A stretch of DNA of 64,000 nt from Oxobacter pfennigii (GCF_001317355.1 NZ_LKET01000039.1:124001-188000); one strand, 5' to 3'; positions 48,410-59,545 are shown, counted from the first letter of the stretch. Notes: generated from the letters alone by a model not told the origin. Translations and numbers: made by a program.

Positions 48410-50056
48410 ATGAAGACTAGCATTATCATATTAGCTTACGATAAGCTTGATTATACTAAATTATGCATAGAAAGTATCAGGAAATATACAAATCCAGGGG
48501 AATATGAAATTATTGTAGCTGGTGAGAAGCCCAATATTGACACAAAAAGTTGGTTCAAGGAGCAAAACGATATAGTAACAATATTTAATGAAGATAATAT
48601 GAAATTTAGCAGGGTGATTAATGATGGAATAAAAATTGCGTCTGGAGATAATATTTTGCTTTTAGATAATGATACTGTAGTTACACCAAGATGGCTGGAT
48701 AATTTAACAACATGCCTATATAATTTGAAAAAAAATGGAGCCGTTGGTGCAGTGACAAATAGTGGACCCTATTATCAAGTAATCGATGCAGCCTGTAAAA
48801 ATGTTGATGAGGCAGCTGATTTTGCAGAGCAGTATAATAGATCAAACCCTGATTTGTGGGAAGAAAAACTTAGACTTAATGGATTCTGCCTATTGATTAA
48901 AAAGGAAGTTATCGATAAGGTAGGTTTGCTGGATGAAAGATTTACACCAGGTATCTGTGAGGCTGATGATTATTCTTTCAGAATAAGGATAGCGGGATAT
49001 TCATTGGTACTTTGCAAGGATACATTTATCTATCATTTTAATACGAATATTTTCAATTATCAGCTTATAGTTGAAAATGAAAAAAAATTCGAGGAAAAGT
49101 GGAAGTTTAATTTAAGGTATTCAACGGGTGTAAGGCAGGAAATTATTAATTTAATAGATACTCCAAAAGATAAAAAAATTAATGTTTTGGAAATAGGATG
49201 CGCCTGTGGTGGCACACTTCTTAAAATCAGGGATATATATAAAAATGCCGATATATACGGTATTGAACTAAATATAGGAGCGGCACAAATCGCTCAATCT
49301 TTTGCTGAAATCAAAAAAGGAGATATAGAAAATGAACCATTGGATTATCCAGATAATTTTTTTGATTATATAATATTTGCGGATGTCCTGGAGCATTTGA
49401 ATAATCCATGGGTCGTTTTAACAAATATTAAAAAATGTATAAAGCCGGAAGGATGCGTACTGGCCAGCATTCCTAATATTATGCATTATAGTGTATTGAG
49501 AGGGCTGATAAATGGATACTGGACATATGAAGAAGCAGGAATACTTGACAGGACGCATTTAAGATTTTTTACTTTGAACGAGATTGATAAAATGTTTAAG
49601 GATACCGGATATCAGATATTAGCTTGTTTCTGGACTTTATTATATAAAACGGCGGCTGATGAGAATTTTATAAGTCAGTTAAATGAGCTGACAGGTAAAA
49701 ATCTGACTTCACAATATGAGGCATACCAATATATTATAAAAGCTAAAAATATAGCCGGTGTTGAAGATACGTTGTCAAAGGCACTGACAGAAACTAATAT
49801 AAAAGAAGATAAGAATGCAAATAGGGATTTGAAGTTTTTACTAAGAAGGATAGAAAATGGAGTAAAAACACAGGAAAGCATGGAGAAGGTAATTGAGTTG
49901 ATTAATAATAAAAAATATATGGATGATATTGTTGCTGTGATCATGAATGACATAATAGAAAGAGAAAAGATAATATCCCTTGTATGGCTGGAATGCTGTA
50001 AATATGGATTATTTGACAATGCCATGGAGCTGCGGAAAAAATATCATGCATATTAG
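48410..50056 (+). CDS. fusion: GT2 glycosyltransferase and SAM methyltransferase, with helical tail
   Basis: 548 residues. Residues ~1-215 are a GT-A glycosyltransferase 2 domain: TSIIILAYDKLDYTKLCIESIRKY start, DND metal motif in ILLLDNDTVVT, and the LNGFCLLIKKEVIDKVGLLDERFTPG acceptor region. Residues ~255-400 are a class I methyltransferase with motif I VLEIGCACGGTLLKI and FADVLEHLNNPW. The last ~130 residues are helical and unassigned. The nucleotide-binding VDNxSxDGT block seen in the paralogue at 54048 is replaced by AGEKPNIDTKS, so GT activity is uncertain. AAGGAAGGG precedes the ATG. It may build and methylate a terminal sugar, as on BclA, which is inference. Confidence 0.85.
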   Translation: MKTSIIILAYDKLDYTKLCIESIRKYTNPGEYEIIVAGEKPNIDTKSWFKEQNDIVTIFNEDNMKFSRVINDGIKIASGDNILLLDNDTVVTPRWLDNLTTCLYNLKKNGAVGAVTNSGPYYQVIDAACKNVDEAADFAEQYNRSNPDLWEEKLRLNGFCLLIKKEVIDKVGLLDERFTPGICEADDYSFRIRIAGYSLVLCKDTFIYHFNTNIFNYQLIVENEKKFEEKWKFNLRYSTGVRQEIINLIDTPKDKKINVLEIGCACGGTLLKIRDIYKNADIYGIELNIGAAQIAQSFAEIKKGDIENEPLDYPDNFFDYIIFADVLEHLNNPWVVLTNIKKCIKPEGCVLASIPNIMHYSVLRGLINGYWTYEEAGILDRTHLRFFTLNEIDKMFKDTGYQILACFWTLLYKTAADENFISQLNELTGKNLTSQYEAYQYIIKAKNIAGVEDTLSKALTETNIKEDKNANRDLKFLLRRIENGVKTQESMEKVIELINNKKYMDDIVAVIMNDIIEREKIISLVWLECCKYGLFDNAMELRKKYHAY

Positions 50057-50093
50057 CAAGCAAAATATATGGAAAGTCAAGGAGAGGAAAAAT

Positions 50094-50771
50094 GTGAATA
50101 ATGAAAAAAAGATATGTTTTATTTGCTGTGTAAATGACGAAGTATTATATGAAGAGGCTATGCAATATATAAATTGCATGGAAATCCCTGAAGAATATGA
50201 AGTTGAAAATATTTATATTAAAGACGGTATATCAATAACCGATTCTTATAATAAGGCAATGAAAGAATCGGATGCTAAATATAAAATATATATGCATCAG
50301 GATGTATTTATTATCAACAAGGAATTCGTTAAAAATATTATCAGCATTTTTAAAAGCGATGATAATATAGGAATGATTGGAGTAGCAGGATCAAAAACCA
50401 TACCTTCCAACGGGATATGGTGGGAGTCACAGTATAGATATGGTAAAGTGTATGGCAATACTAGCGGAAGAATGCAGATATTAAAATTTACTGAAGTAGA
50501 AAATGAATATGAAGAGGTAAAATGTATTGACGGTTTATTAATGATTACTCAATATGATATACCATGGAGAAGCGATAAATTTAATGGCTGGCACTTTTAT
50601 GATATTTCACAGAGTTTAGAGTTCAGAAAATTAGGATATAAAGTTGTCATACCGAAGCAAAGTAAACCATGGTGTATCCATGATTCAGGCATTGTTACTA
50701 TCGGTTCTGAATATGAAAAAAATAAGAGTATTTTTATTGGGGAATATTCTCAATATTTAAATGTGCTATAA
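50094..50771 (+). CDS. glycosyltransferase family 2-like protein with HQD motif
   Basis: 225 residues; the start is GTG 50094, supported by GGAGAGG six bases before it. Earlier in-frame codons overlap the previous gene. It looks like a compact GT-A fold transferase: KKICFICCVNDEVLYEEAMQYINCMEIPEEYEVENIYIKDG, SITDSYNKAMKESDAKYKIYMHQDVFI (the HQD in place of DXD), GMIGVAGSKTIPSNGIWWES and a final WHFYDISQSLEFRKLGYKVVIPKQ. The HQD form occurs in a known sub-family of bacterial GT2 proteins. Substrate unknown. It is in the same operon as the GT-methyltransferase fusion. Confidence 0.8.
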   Translation: MNNEKKICFICCVNDEVLYEEAMQYINCMEIPEEYEVENIYIKDGISITDSYNKAMKESDAKYKIYMHQDVFIINKEFVKNIISIFKSDDNIGMIGVAGSKTIPSNGIWWESQYRYGKVYGNTSGRMQILKFTEVENEYEEVKCIDGLLMITQYDIPWRSDKFNGWHFYDISQSLEFRKLGYKVVIPKQSKPWCIHDSGIVTIGSEYEKNKSIFIGEYSQYLNVL

Positions 50772-50818
50772 CTAAGTGAAGATGTTGATAAGAAAATTTT
50801 ATTAAATTCTGCACCATT

Positions 50819-50874
50819 AAATCGTGCATAAATCGGATCAGAAGAATCTTTTTTATGCATGATTTTTTTTATGT
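50819..50874 (+). terminator. terminator after the 50094 gene
   Basis: AATCGTGCATAAA pairs with TTTATGCATGATT (one G-T) around a 19-base loop, followed by TTTTTTTATG. The following gene therefore needs its own promoter; 50875-51047 shows no clear consensus. Confidence 0.8.
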
Positions 50875-51047
50875 ATCTTTTTTATACAATTTTCATTGGA
50901 CATATAAAATGGCTTTCCTTTAGAGAACAAATTTGAAGGTAGCTTATATTCATCACCTTTCCCCTTTTTGCTCATATCATGAAGTAAGGAACTGACAATT
51001 GAAGCATTGGTACTTATGATGTTTTAAAAAATGAAAGGGGAGTTACT

Positions 51048-52235
51048 ATGAGCAGACGAAATTTTAATTTCAATGAGTATCCGCCTCAATATAATGATAT
51101 AAAAGATGTCTTTCTTCCGCTTTCCTTATTTAAGAGGTTATCCCAGGAAAATTCTTTAGAAGATAAAGGAAACAGTAAAATAAGCACTGATTTGAATGAT
51201 TTATCAAAGGATACAGTAATTATCTATCCGCCCACCATCGACTGGCACTGGATGAAACAAAGGCCTCAGCAGCTTATGGAGCAATTTGCCCGGCATGGAT
51301 TTGAAGTGTATTTCTGCAGTTTAAAGCAGTCTGAAAATATAAGTAATACCCTTATTGAGCCAAATTTATATCTGGTACATGATAATAAAAAATTCATTAC
51401 CGATACCATACCTTCTTTAAAGAGAAAAGGCAAGAGGATTTTGATATGGGTATCCTGGTCTAAACTTTGCATATTCTTGGAGCAATATCGACCGGATTTT
51501 ATCATATACGATTATCTGGATGATTTCGCACATTGGGCATTGTATCTGGATATAATGGTAAATCGTGCCGATATGGTGGTGGCTACCTCAGGCATTTTAA
51601 AAAGGCAGATTGAAAAAAAATATCCTTACAAACCCAATTATTTAATTCCAAATGGATGCGATATAAGGCATTTTCAGAAATTCAGAAATGAAACTCCCGA
51701 GAAGCCAAAGGAATTCTCAAACCACAACGGGCCTATCATATGCTATGTAGGGGCCTGGGCATCCTGGGTGGACCATGAACTAGTAAAGAAAATTGCACGG
51801 ACTTACCCCCATGCATTACTGGTTACATTAGGAGTGGAATTCTCGCCAAGGGTGGATAACAGATTCATAACCAATATAAAACATCTGGGACATATACCTT
51901 ATGATGATCTGCCAAGATATTTGTATTATGCTGACATATGCATAATACCTTTTAAGATAAATGATATAACCCTTGCAACAAATCCCATAAAAATGTACGA
52001 ATATCTGGCTGCTGGTAAGCCCGTAGTATCTTCAAATTTACCGGAGGCAAGGAATATACCTTATGTATCCATTGGAAAAGACCACAGGTCCTTTATTCAG
52101 CAGGTAGGCAATAATCTCTCACATTCGGTACGGTTTGATATAAAGGAAGTAAATAACTGGTTGATGCAGCATACATGGGAATGTCGGTATGAAAGCATAG
52201 TGCAGGCAGTCAGCTGCAACTTGAAAAATAAATAA
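51048..52235 (+). CDS. GT4-type (group 1) glycosyltransferase
   Basis: 395-residue retaining glycosyltransferase of GT-B fold. Features: YPPTIDWHWMKQRPQQLMEQFARHGFEVYFCS opening the N-terminal domain, LIPNGCDIRHFQ near residue 200, ICYVGAWASWVDHELVKKIART, HLGHIPYDDLPRYLYYADICIIPFKI, and the donor-binding E-x7-E region KMYEYLAAGKPVVSSNLPEARNI near residue 325. The WxWMKQRPQQL start is shared with glycosyltransferases of spore-former cell-surface clusters. GAAAGGGGAG precedes the ATG. It is the gene directly before the collagen-like protein, so it may act on that protein (inference). Confidence 0.85.
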   Translation: MSRRNFNFNEYPPQYNDIKDVFLPLSLFKRLSQENSLEDKGNSKISTDLNDLSKDTVIIYPPTIDWHWMKQRPQQLMEQFARHGFEVYFCSLKQSENISNTLIEPNLYLVHDNKKFITDTIPSLKRKGKRILIWVSWSKLCIFLEQYRPDFIIYDYLDDFAHWALYLDIMVNRADMVVATSGILKRQIEKKYPYKPNYLIPNGCDIRHFQKFRNETPEKPKEFSNHNGPIICYVGAWASWVDHELVKKIARTYPHALLVTLGVEFSPRVDNRFITNIKHLGHIPYDDLPRYLYYADICIIPFKINDITLATNPIKMYEYLAAGKPVVSSNLPEARNIPYVSIGKDHRSFIQQVGNNLSHSVRFDIKEVNNWLMQHTWECRYESIVQAVSCNLKNK

Positions 52236-52299
52236 AAAATATGTAGCAGGATTCTACAAATAACATATATGTATAATAGAGGATGACTAAAAAATATAA

Positions 52300-53906
<1,607 letters not shown>

Positions 53907-53961
53907 TTATGTAAAAATAGACATTCGATTGAATGTACTGCAAATAGAATAGTATAAAGAA

Positions 53962-53995
53962 AGGAAGTCTTCTAAAAAATTTATGAAGACTTCCT
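53962..53995 (+). terminator. hairpin after collagen-like gene
   Basis: AGGAAGTCTTC (53962-53972) pairs exactly with GAAGACTTCCT (53985-53995) around a 12-base loop. A weak T-content follows (ACATACTCTATACAT), so it may be an mRNA-stabilising hairpin. Confidence 0.6.
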
Positions 53996-54047
53996 ACATA
54001 CTCTATACATATTTTTAATTCTATAAAAATGGCTTTTGGGGGTTAAG

Positions 54048-55871
54048 ATGAAGACGAGTATAATAATCCTGACTTATAACGGGCTTGAGGTTACAAAACA
54101 ATGCATAGAGAGTATAAGAGTGCATACGCCGGAGGAATATGAGTTAATAGTTGTTGATAATAATTCCGATGACGGCACTATTGAATATCTAAAAGGGCAA
54201 AGAGATATTAAAACGGTATATAACAATGAAAATATGGGTTTTGCTAAAGGCTGCAACCAGGGCGTAGAAGTTGCCGAAGGACAGAATATATTGTTTTTAA
54301 ATAATGATGTTCTAGTGACTGAAGGCTGGCTTAAGAACATGTTGAGGCTTTTATACAGTGATTATAAAAATGGCATGGTTGGACCTGTAAGTAATTATGT
54401 GTCAGGTTATCAGCAAATTCCCGTAACATACAGGGATATTACCGGAATTGATGAATTTGCAAAACAATATTGCAAAATTAATGCTGGCTGCTACAGGACC
54501 GTAAATCGCCTCATAGGGTTTTGTCTTCTGGTTAAAAAAGAGATTCTCGATGAAGTGGGTAATTTTGATGAGCAGTTTGGCATTGGAAATTATGAAGATG
54601 ATGATTTGTGCTATAGAGTACTTCAAAAAGGGTATAAATTAAAAATTGCTCTGGATTCATTTATACATCATATAGGCCATACCACATTCAAAAAACTTGG
54701 GCAAGCAAAGCTTAATGAGTTATTGACTGAAAACCGAAAAAAAATTATGGATAAATGGGGATTTGACGTTACAAATAAGCTTCATACTGGGAAAGTAGAA
54801 GTCACCATAAGCCTTTGCATGATAGTAAAGAATGAGGAAAAGACTCTGAAACGCTGCCTTGATTCTGTAAACGAAGCTGTGGATGAAATAATCATCGTCG
54901 ATACGGGTTCTGGAGATAAAACCAAAGAAATCGCTTTAAAATATACGGATAAGATATTTGATTTTCAATGGATAAATGATTTTTCTGCTGCAAGGAATTA
55001 TGCTTTTTCCAAGGCCACAAAAGAGTATATATTGTGGCTGGATGCAGACGATGTAATTGATGATGAAGATAGGAAAAAGCTGATTGCATTGAAAAATGCC
55101 ATGGACTCATCAGTGGATTCTGTGACAATGAATTATAACCTGGCATATGACAAAAACGGTAATGTTACTTCCAGCTTAAGGCGAAATCGGCTTGTCAGGA
55201 GAGCCTGCCATTTTAAATGGATAGGTGCTGTCCATGAATACCTTGCTGTTTATGGCAATATTATAAACTCTGATATTGCTGTAATCCATGAAAGTATTGA
55301 GCATGAGTCTGACAGAAATATAAAAATATACGAGGAAAGGCTCAATAAGGGAGAAGAATTTTCACCAAGGGATTTATATTATTATGCCAATGAATTGAGG
55401 GATCACGGCACATTTGATAAAGCGGCAGAATTTTATGAGAAATTTCTCAATACCGGACAGGGATGGGTAGAGGACAATATTGGAGCATGTGGTAAGCTTG
55501 CAGATTGCTATTATAATTTGAAAGATAGAAGCAGGGAATTGATGTATACTCTTAAATCCTTTGAATATGACAGCCCCAGGGCAGAATTTTGCTGCCGCCT
55601 GGGATATTATTTCTTAAACTTAAGCAAGTACAGAGAAGCAATTTTCTGGTATAAACTTGCATCAGAGTTGGAAAAACCAAAAGAAAGCTGGGGCCAGATG
55701 AATCATTCCTGTTGGACGTGGCTTCCTCATTTACAGCTTTGCGTATGTTACGATAGATTAGGGGAACATGAGCTTGCCTCCAGGCATAATGAGCTTGCTG
55801 CCCAATATATACCCGATGATCCAAGAATAGACTTTAATAGAAAATATTTTGAGAATAAACTAAAAAAGTAA
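54048..55871 (+). CDS. tandem GT2 glycosyltransferase with TPR-like C-terminus
   Basis: 607 residues with two GT-A domains. Domain 1 (~1-240): TSIIILTYNGLEVTKQCIESI, VVDNNSDDGT, NENMGFAKGCNQG, LFLNNDVLVT, and IGFCLLVKKEILDEVGNFDEQFGIGNYEDDDLCYRV. Domain 2 (~255-390): VTISLCMIVKNEEKTLKRCLDSV, IIIVDTGSGDKT, ILWLDADDVI. The remaining ~210 residues have repeated helical motifs (YYYANELRDHGTFDKAAEFYEKFLNTG, LADCYYNLKDRSREL) like tetratricopeptides. Both DXD-type motifs are intact (NND, DAD). The ATG at 54048 has GGGGGTT upstream. It is a paralogue of the 48410 gene's first domain and probably extends sugar chains on surface proteins. Confidence 0.88.
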   Translation: MKTSIIILTYNGLEVTKQCIESIRVHTPEEYELIVVDNNSDDGTIEYLKGQRDIKTVYNNENMGFAKGCNQGVEVAEGQNILFLNNDVLVTEGWLKNMLRLLYSDYKNGMVGPVSNYVSGYQQIPVTYRDITGIDEFAKQYCKINAGCYRTVNRLIGFCLLVKKEILDEVGNFDEQFGIGNYEDDDLCYRVLQKGYKLKIALDSFIHHIGHTTFKKLGQAKLNELLTENRKKIMDKWGFDVTNKLHTGKVEVTISLCMIVKNEEKTLKRCLDSVNEAVDEIIIVDTGSGDKTKEIALKYTDKIFDFQWINDFSAARNYAFSKATKEYILWLDADDVIDDEDRKKLIALKNAMDSSVDSVTMNYNLAYDKNGNVTSSLRRNRLVRRACHFKWIGAVHEYLAVYGNIINSDIAVIHESIEHESDRNIKIYEERLNKGEEFSPRDLYYYANELRDHGTFDKAAEFYEKFLNTGQGWVEDNIGACGKLADCYYNLKDRSRELMYTLKSFEYDSPRAEFCCRLGYYFLNLSKYREAIFWYKLASELEKPKESWGQMNHSCWTWLPHLQLCVCYDRLGEHELASRHNELAAQYIPDDPRIDFNRKYFENKLKK

Positions 55872-55900
55872 CAGTTTTAATTTAAAGGGGGGTGTTTATT

Positions 55901-56593
55901 ATGACTGTTAATTCCGATTATACAGAACTATCTCAACTAATAATATCGGTACAATCTGAAATAGTGGACTCATGTGAAAATTTGCATTACAGGAAATTTT
56001 ATATGCAGGAAGAAAGAGACTATTGGGATAGTATATCGAAGTGGATGTATGAGGAAAAGGATAAAAGGAAAATAGATAAATGCCTTGATATAGGGTGTGG
56101 ATACGGTACATTGCTGATTATTGCGCAAAAAATATATGGAAGCGATATATATGGAATTGATTTCTTGGACTCCTATTTAAGCAAAGATATAATAGAAAAA
56201 TATAATTTGAATTTTAAAATATGCAACGCTGAAACGGATACCCTTCCATGGGAGTGCAGGTTTGATATTATATTTTTGACAGAGGTCATAGAGCATTTTA
56301 ACTTCAATGTAATACCCACATTGATAAAAATAAGAGAAAGTCTTTCAGATGACGGAGTATTTTACCTGAGTACACCGGATGCAGAGTGGTATGGGAAAAT
56401 TACAGAGTATTATAAAGACTATAAGGATATGCCCTCCGCTGAAAAAAACATTCCTACGAAGGATTGTCATATATATGTGTTTAACAAAAATGAATTGTTG
56501 GAAATATTCAATGATGTCGGGTTTGAAGTAGAAGATTATCAATTAACAAATATGCATCATTTCAATTTTAAGCTCAGAAAAAAAGGGAGCTGA
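55901..56593 (+). CDS. class I SAM-dependent methyltransferase
   Basis: 230-residue methyltransferase with motif I CLDIGCGYGTLLI near residue 60, an acidic strand-2 end (GIDFLDSYL) and motif IV region ETDTLPWECRFDIIFLTEVIEHFNFNVIPTL. LREKGVFYLSTPD-type strand 5 is near 150. GGGGGG before ATG 55901 supports the start; a GTG nine bases upstream lies in the same box. The EVIEH motif is shared with the methyltransferase half of the 48410 fusion, suggesting sugar O-methylation during surface glycan synthesis (inference). Confidence 0.87.
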   Translation: MTVNSDYTELSQLIISVQSEIVDSCENLHYRKFYMQEERDYWDSISKWMYEEKDKRKIDKCLDIGCGYGTLLIIAQKIYGSDIYGIDFLDSYLSKDIIEKYNLNFKICNAETDTLPWECRFDIIFLTEVIEHFNFNVIPTLIKIRESLSDDGVFYLSTPDAEWYGKITEYYKDYKDMPSAEKNIPTKDCHIYVFNKNELLEIFNDVGFEVEDYQLTNMHHFNFKLRKKGS

Positions 56594-56598
56594 TATTT

Positions 56599-57336
56599 GT
56601 GGATATGGAGAGCATTATATGGGATGAATTATGGGAAAAGTGGGAGTTCCAGGAGTGGGATGAAATAAGTGAAGAGATATATATGGTTTTGAAAGAAGAG
56701 ATTGGAGAATTGAAGGGTAAGAAGATACTCGAGGCAGGCAGCGGCAGCGGCAGAATTTCTCTGCGCCTGGCCCTTGACGGAGCGTCTGTAACGCTTATTG
56801 ACTTTTCACAAAAAGCCCTTGATATAAGCAAAAATTATTTTGATAAATGCGGTGTTAAGGCAGAATTTTATAATATAAATTTAAAAGATGAACTTCCCTT
56901 TGCGGATAATTCTTTTGATATAGTATGGAATGCAGGAGTTATGGAACATTTTACTCAAAAAGAGCAAATTAAAATATTTAAGGAATTTTCCAGAATTGCC
57001 CCGGAGGTCCACACATTTAATCCTAATATAAACAGCTTTTTTTATAGGGTTGGAAAATGGAGCGCAGAAAAGAATGGCGTATGGCCTTATGGGCAGGAGT
57101 TCCCTGTAGAAACAATGGAGTATATTTTCAAAGAATCAGATATGAAACTGCAGAAAGAATATGATAATGCATTTTTAGATTCTATAAATTTTCTTATCTT
57201 TATAACCGGAGGAGGCGTACTAAAAAAAAGAATCATACAGTTCTTGAATGAGCTGGATGAAAATGAAAGAAAGAAATTTTCAGATAATATAGGAGGATAC
57301 CTGGTATATTCAAAGGGTATAAGATGTAAGACATAA
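56599..57336 (+). CDS. class I SAM-dependent methyltransferase
   Basis: 245-residue methyltransferase. Motif I is ILEAGSGSGRISLRLALDG near residue 42, then TLIDFSQKALDIS, LKDELPFADNSFDIVWNAGVMEHFTQKEQ and YLVYSKG at the end. GTG 56599 is ten bases after GGGAG; ATG 56605 is an alternative. It begins five bases after the preceding methyltransferase's stop and ends the plus-strand glycan operon. Substrate unknown. Confidence 0.85.
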   Translation: MDMESIIWDELWEKWEFQEWDEISEEIYMVLKEEIGELKGKKILEAGSGSGRISLRLALDGASVTLIDFSQKALDISKNYFDKCGVKAEFYNINLKDELPFADNSFDIVWNAGVMEHFTQKEQIKIFKEFSRIAPEVHTFNPNINSFFYRVGKWSAEKNGVWPYGQEFPVETMEYIFKESDMKLQKEYDNAFLDSINFLIFITGGGVLKKRIIQFLNELDENERKKFSDNIGGYLVYSKGIRCKT

Positions 57337-57377
57337 TAAAAGAGTTTCCAGATACTGTAGTTTCAATATTATGTAGC

Positions 57378-57402
57378 TGAGTCTCAGGTTTTGAGACTCT
57401 TT
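57378..57402. terminator. terminator between convergent glycan genes
   Basis: GAGTCTCA and TGAGACTC around a short loop, with TTTTAAAT on the right (plus strand) and A-rich sequence on the left; it probably serves both convergent transcripts. Confidence 0.7.
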
Positions 57403-58226
57403 TAAATATTCATTATGCTGTATCCGCACTTTACTTTGAATTTTTCAACATTATCAAGATTTTTTCTTCTATAAATATGATATGCAGGATAATGAGTGTC
57501 CACATATAATTCGAAACCCAATGCCGCAGCTCTTATGCAAAAATGCCTGTCTTCTCCCTGGAAGCTGATGTTTGGAAGGTTATCATAGGATATCGTGCTT
57601 CTTAGGACTTTTTGGGATATAAGTGTGCAGGCGCCTAAGCCGCCTACCTTGTATACTCCGGGTATTTTTAGCTTATTCATGAACTTATTTGTTCTTGACT
57701 TTATCTCTGACTCTGATAAAAATTTACCTCTTTCAATTTCATGAAGGGTATTGTGATCATAGAGCCATACCTGAGGGTATTCCATACCTCCCGGTGCCCA
57801 TTTAGTCCAGAAGATTTCCGATATTATGTCTTTATTCAAAGAGATCAGGTGCTTTAGAGTATCAGGGTGAAGAAGGAGGTCTGAGTCCACCATAAATAGA
57901 AAATCGTAATTTTTTTCCCGGGCTGCTGAAAGTATTATGTTGCGATAGTGTGCAACCTTTTCTATAAGTACGTTGTTCCACTTGTGGGTCATGTCTGTGC
58001 GTATATACTCCTGTCTGTTTTCGGCATCTATTATATCTGTAACACATCGGTCTGCTTTAAATTTCTTTAACAGTTCCTTGGATATTTGCATTGTATTGTC
58101 ATCAATGAATAAAAATTCAGTTTCCAAATCCGAAGTATCAATATTCAACATGGACAGCAAGTATTCTTTTAGAATTATCGGATCCTGGCAAATGGGGCTT
58201 GCTATAAGTACTCTTGTCTTTTCCAT
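57402..58226 (-). CDS. glycosyltransferase (GT-A fold, DSD motif)
   Basis: 274-residue protein of a small GT2/Anp1-like family: VLIASPICQDPIILKEYLLSMLNIDTSDLETEFLFIDDNTM start, then catalytic-metal motif FLFMVDSDLLLHPDTLKHLI near residue 113, a loop IFWTKWAPGGMEYPQVWLYD, and GGLGACTLISQKVLRSTISYDNLPNISFQGEDRHFCIRAAALGFELYVDTHYPAYHIY. The GEDxxFC and HxxY pattern is typical of this group. GGAGG precedes the ATG. It is transcribed on the minus strand, apart from the other transferases, and its terminator lies at 57378-57402. Confidence 0.82.
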   Translation of the reverse strand: MEKTRVLIASPICQDPIILKEYLLSMLNIDTSDLETEFLFIDDNTMQISKELLKKFKADRCVTDIIDAENRQEYIRTDMTHKWNNVLIEKVAHYRNIILSAAREKNYDFLFMVDSDLLLHPDTLKHLISLNKDIISEIFWTKWAPGGMEYPQVWLYDHNTLHEIERGKFLSESEIKSRTNKFMNKLKIPGVYKVGGLGACTLISQKVLRSTISYDNLPNISFQGEDRHFCIRAAALGFELYVDTHYPAYHIYRRKNLDNVEKFKVKCGYSIMNI

Positions 58227-58260
58227 TCTTTTTCCTCCAATTATTTATTATGAGAAATTT

Positions 58261-58283
58261 TAAAAGCCCATTTTACTGGGCTT
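58261..58283. terminator. terminator after 58290 gene
   Basis: AAAAGCCCA and TGGGCTTTT form a nine-bp stem, with TTTTAA on one side and AATTTTA on the other. Confidence 0.75.
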
Positions 58284-58289
58284 TTAATT

Positions 58290-59036
58290 TTAGCAATCCG
58301 GATCACAATCTTTAGGTTTGGGGCAGAAGAAATCTTCGGGAATTGCTGTAATGAATATATCCTGATCGATACCGATTTTATCTAGTATGTCTTCTGCAAT
58401 GCAAAGTGAAATTGTTGTTGCCGGAACCGGAGGTGTTCCTGTTCCGTTATTGCCTACACCATCAACGTCTACATCCCAAGTCATACATCTTAACAATACA
58501 TGAGACTGCAATGAACAGTCACTCATCTGCTCTTTAGTTATGCATCCGTCAAACTTGCTCAGCGGGATATCAGATGTGTATACAAAATTATCTCCTATTA
58601 TTTGAAGTGTTTCTCTAGGAATACAGTTACTCTGATTTTGAGGCTGAGTCAAGTCGACTTCTGTCATTACCCTTGTTCCGATATCATCCGGCAGAACGAT
58701 GAGACTGGGTGCAGTAACTCCCTGGAATTTAACCAGCAGGAATACCTTGAAAGTTATTGAAATTCTTGACTTAGAGTTGCAAATTATTGTATTTGTCGGA
58801 CAATCAACAATACTCAATATTAATTCCGATACACACTGCACCGGAAACTGAAAAGCATCTCCTGCGTTATCGATAAATAGAACCACCGGTTCTTTCTTTC
58901 CATTAGGATTACCGGTTCTAGGGTCTATACCTTCCTGGAATAAAATCTGTGTGTTGGGTCCAAAATATTTGGCCAGTATTCTTTTGACAAAAATGTCGAG
59001 CTGCTGCGGTTCTGGCTTCGTTCTGAGCTCTCCCAT
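58290..59036 (-). CDS. unassigned protein with Cys-rich C-terminus, possibly spore-surface
   Basis: 248 residues; I do not recognise the family. There is no signal peptide. It starts with PEPQQLDIFVKRILAKYFGPNTQILFQEGIDPRTGNPNGKKEPVVLFIDNAGDAFQFPVQCVSELILSIVDCPTNTIICNSKSRISITFKVFLLVKF, mostly beta strand. Cysteines are spread through it (CVSEL, DCPTNTIIC, CIPRE, CDPDC at the end). The last residues are KPKDCDPDC. It ends with a terminator. Clostridia spore coat and exosporium proteins often look like this, and the neighbours fit that reading, but no firm homology can be claimed. Confidence 0.6.
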   Translation of the reverse strand: MGELRTKPEPQQLDIFVKRILAKYFGPNTQILFQEGIDPRTGNPNGKKEPVVLFIDNAGDAFQFPVQCVSELILSIVDCPTNTIICNSKSRISITFKVFLLVKFQGVTAPSLIVLPDDIGTRVMTEVDLTQPQNQSNCIPRETLQIIGDNFVYTSDIPLSKFDGCITKEQMSDCSLQSHVLLRCMTWDVDVDGVGNNGTGTPPVPATTISLCIAEDILDKIGIDQDIFITAIPEDFFCPKPKDCDPDC

Positions 59037-59095
59037 TATTCATTTCCCTCCTTACATACTATTACCACGATAAATAGTGAATGTAGACTCTTATC

Positions 59096-59545
59096 CTAAT
59101 CCATACTATGCATATGTTCATTTTGGTGTGAGTTTTTATTGGCAAATTTTTTAATAATGGGTTCCAAAATACCTTCATCTTTGCTATTTTCGTCCAGCAA
59201 TTGCTCCATTAGGCCTCGACACTTATCCTCAAGCATTTTATTGATTTCATTAATCCGCGCATTTTCTGATGATAATTTTCCAATTTCTTCATCTTTTTTA
59301 TCAATAATATTTTGAAGCTCTGAGATACGGCTGTTTAACTGCTCTCTCATGACAGCTGCTGCCTTTGCAACAGCGTTTACTTTTTCGGGATATTCGCCAT
59401 TCATTTTTTCAATTTTTTCAGTAAGTACTTTAATTTTGCTGTCCAGCTCCGATTTTATTTTCTCATGATTTTCATGATTTTCATCCGACCTGTGTATAGG
59501 TCTCCAACCGGTGCTGTAATCCGAGCCGTTGACAATGTCAGGCAT
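59096..59545 (-). CDS. coiled-coil protein, function unknown
   Basis: 149 residues; ATG at 59543-59545 is chosen because AGGAAGGA lies upstream, in preference to a longer extension. It opens with MPDIVNGSDYSTGWRPIHRSDENHENHEKI, then a long coiled coil (residues ~30-115: KIKSELDSKIKVLTEKIEKMNGEYPEK, SRISELQNIIDKKDEEIGKLSSENARINEINKML) and a His/Met-rich tail (SHQNEHMHSMD). It lies upstream of the Cys-rich gene on the same strand and may be co-transcribed. It could be a scaffold or interaction partner of that protein. Confidence 0.6.
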   Translation of the reverse strand: MPDIVNGSDYSTGWRPIHRSDENHENHEKIKSELDSKIKVLTEKIEKMNGEYPEKVNAVAKAAAVMREQLNSRISELQNIIDKKDEEIGKLSSENARINEINKMLEDKCRGLMEQLLDENSKDEGILEPIIKKFANKNSHQNEHMHSMD

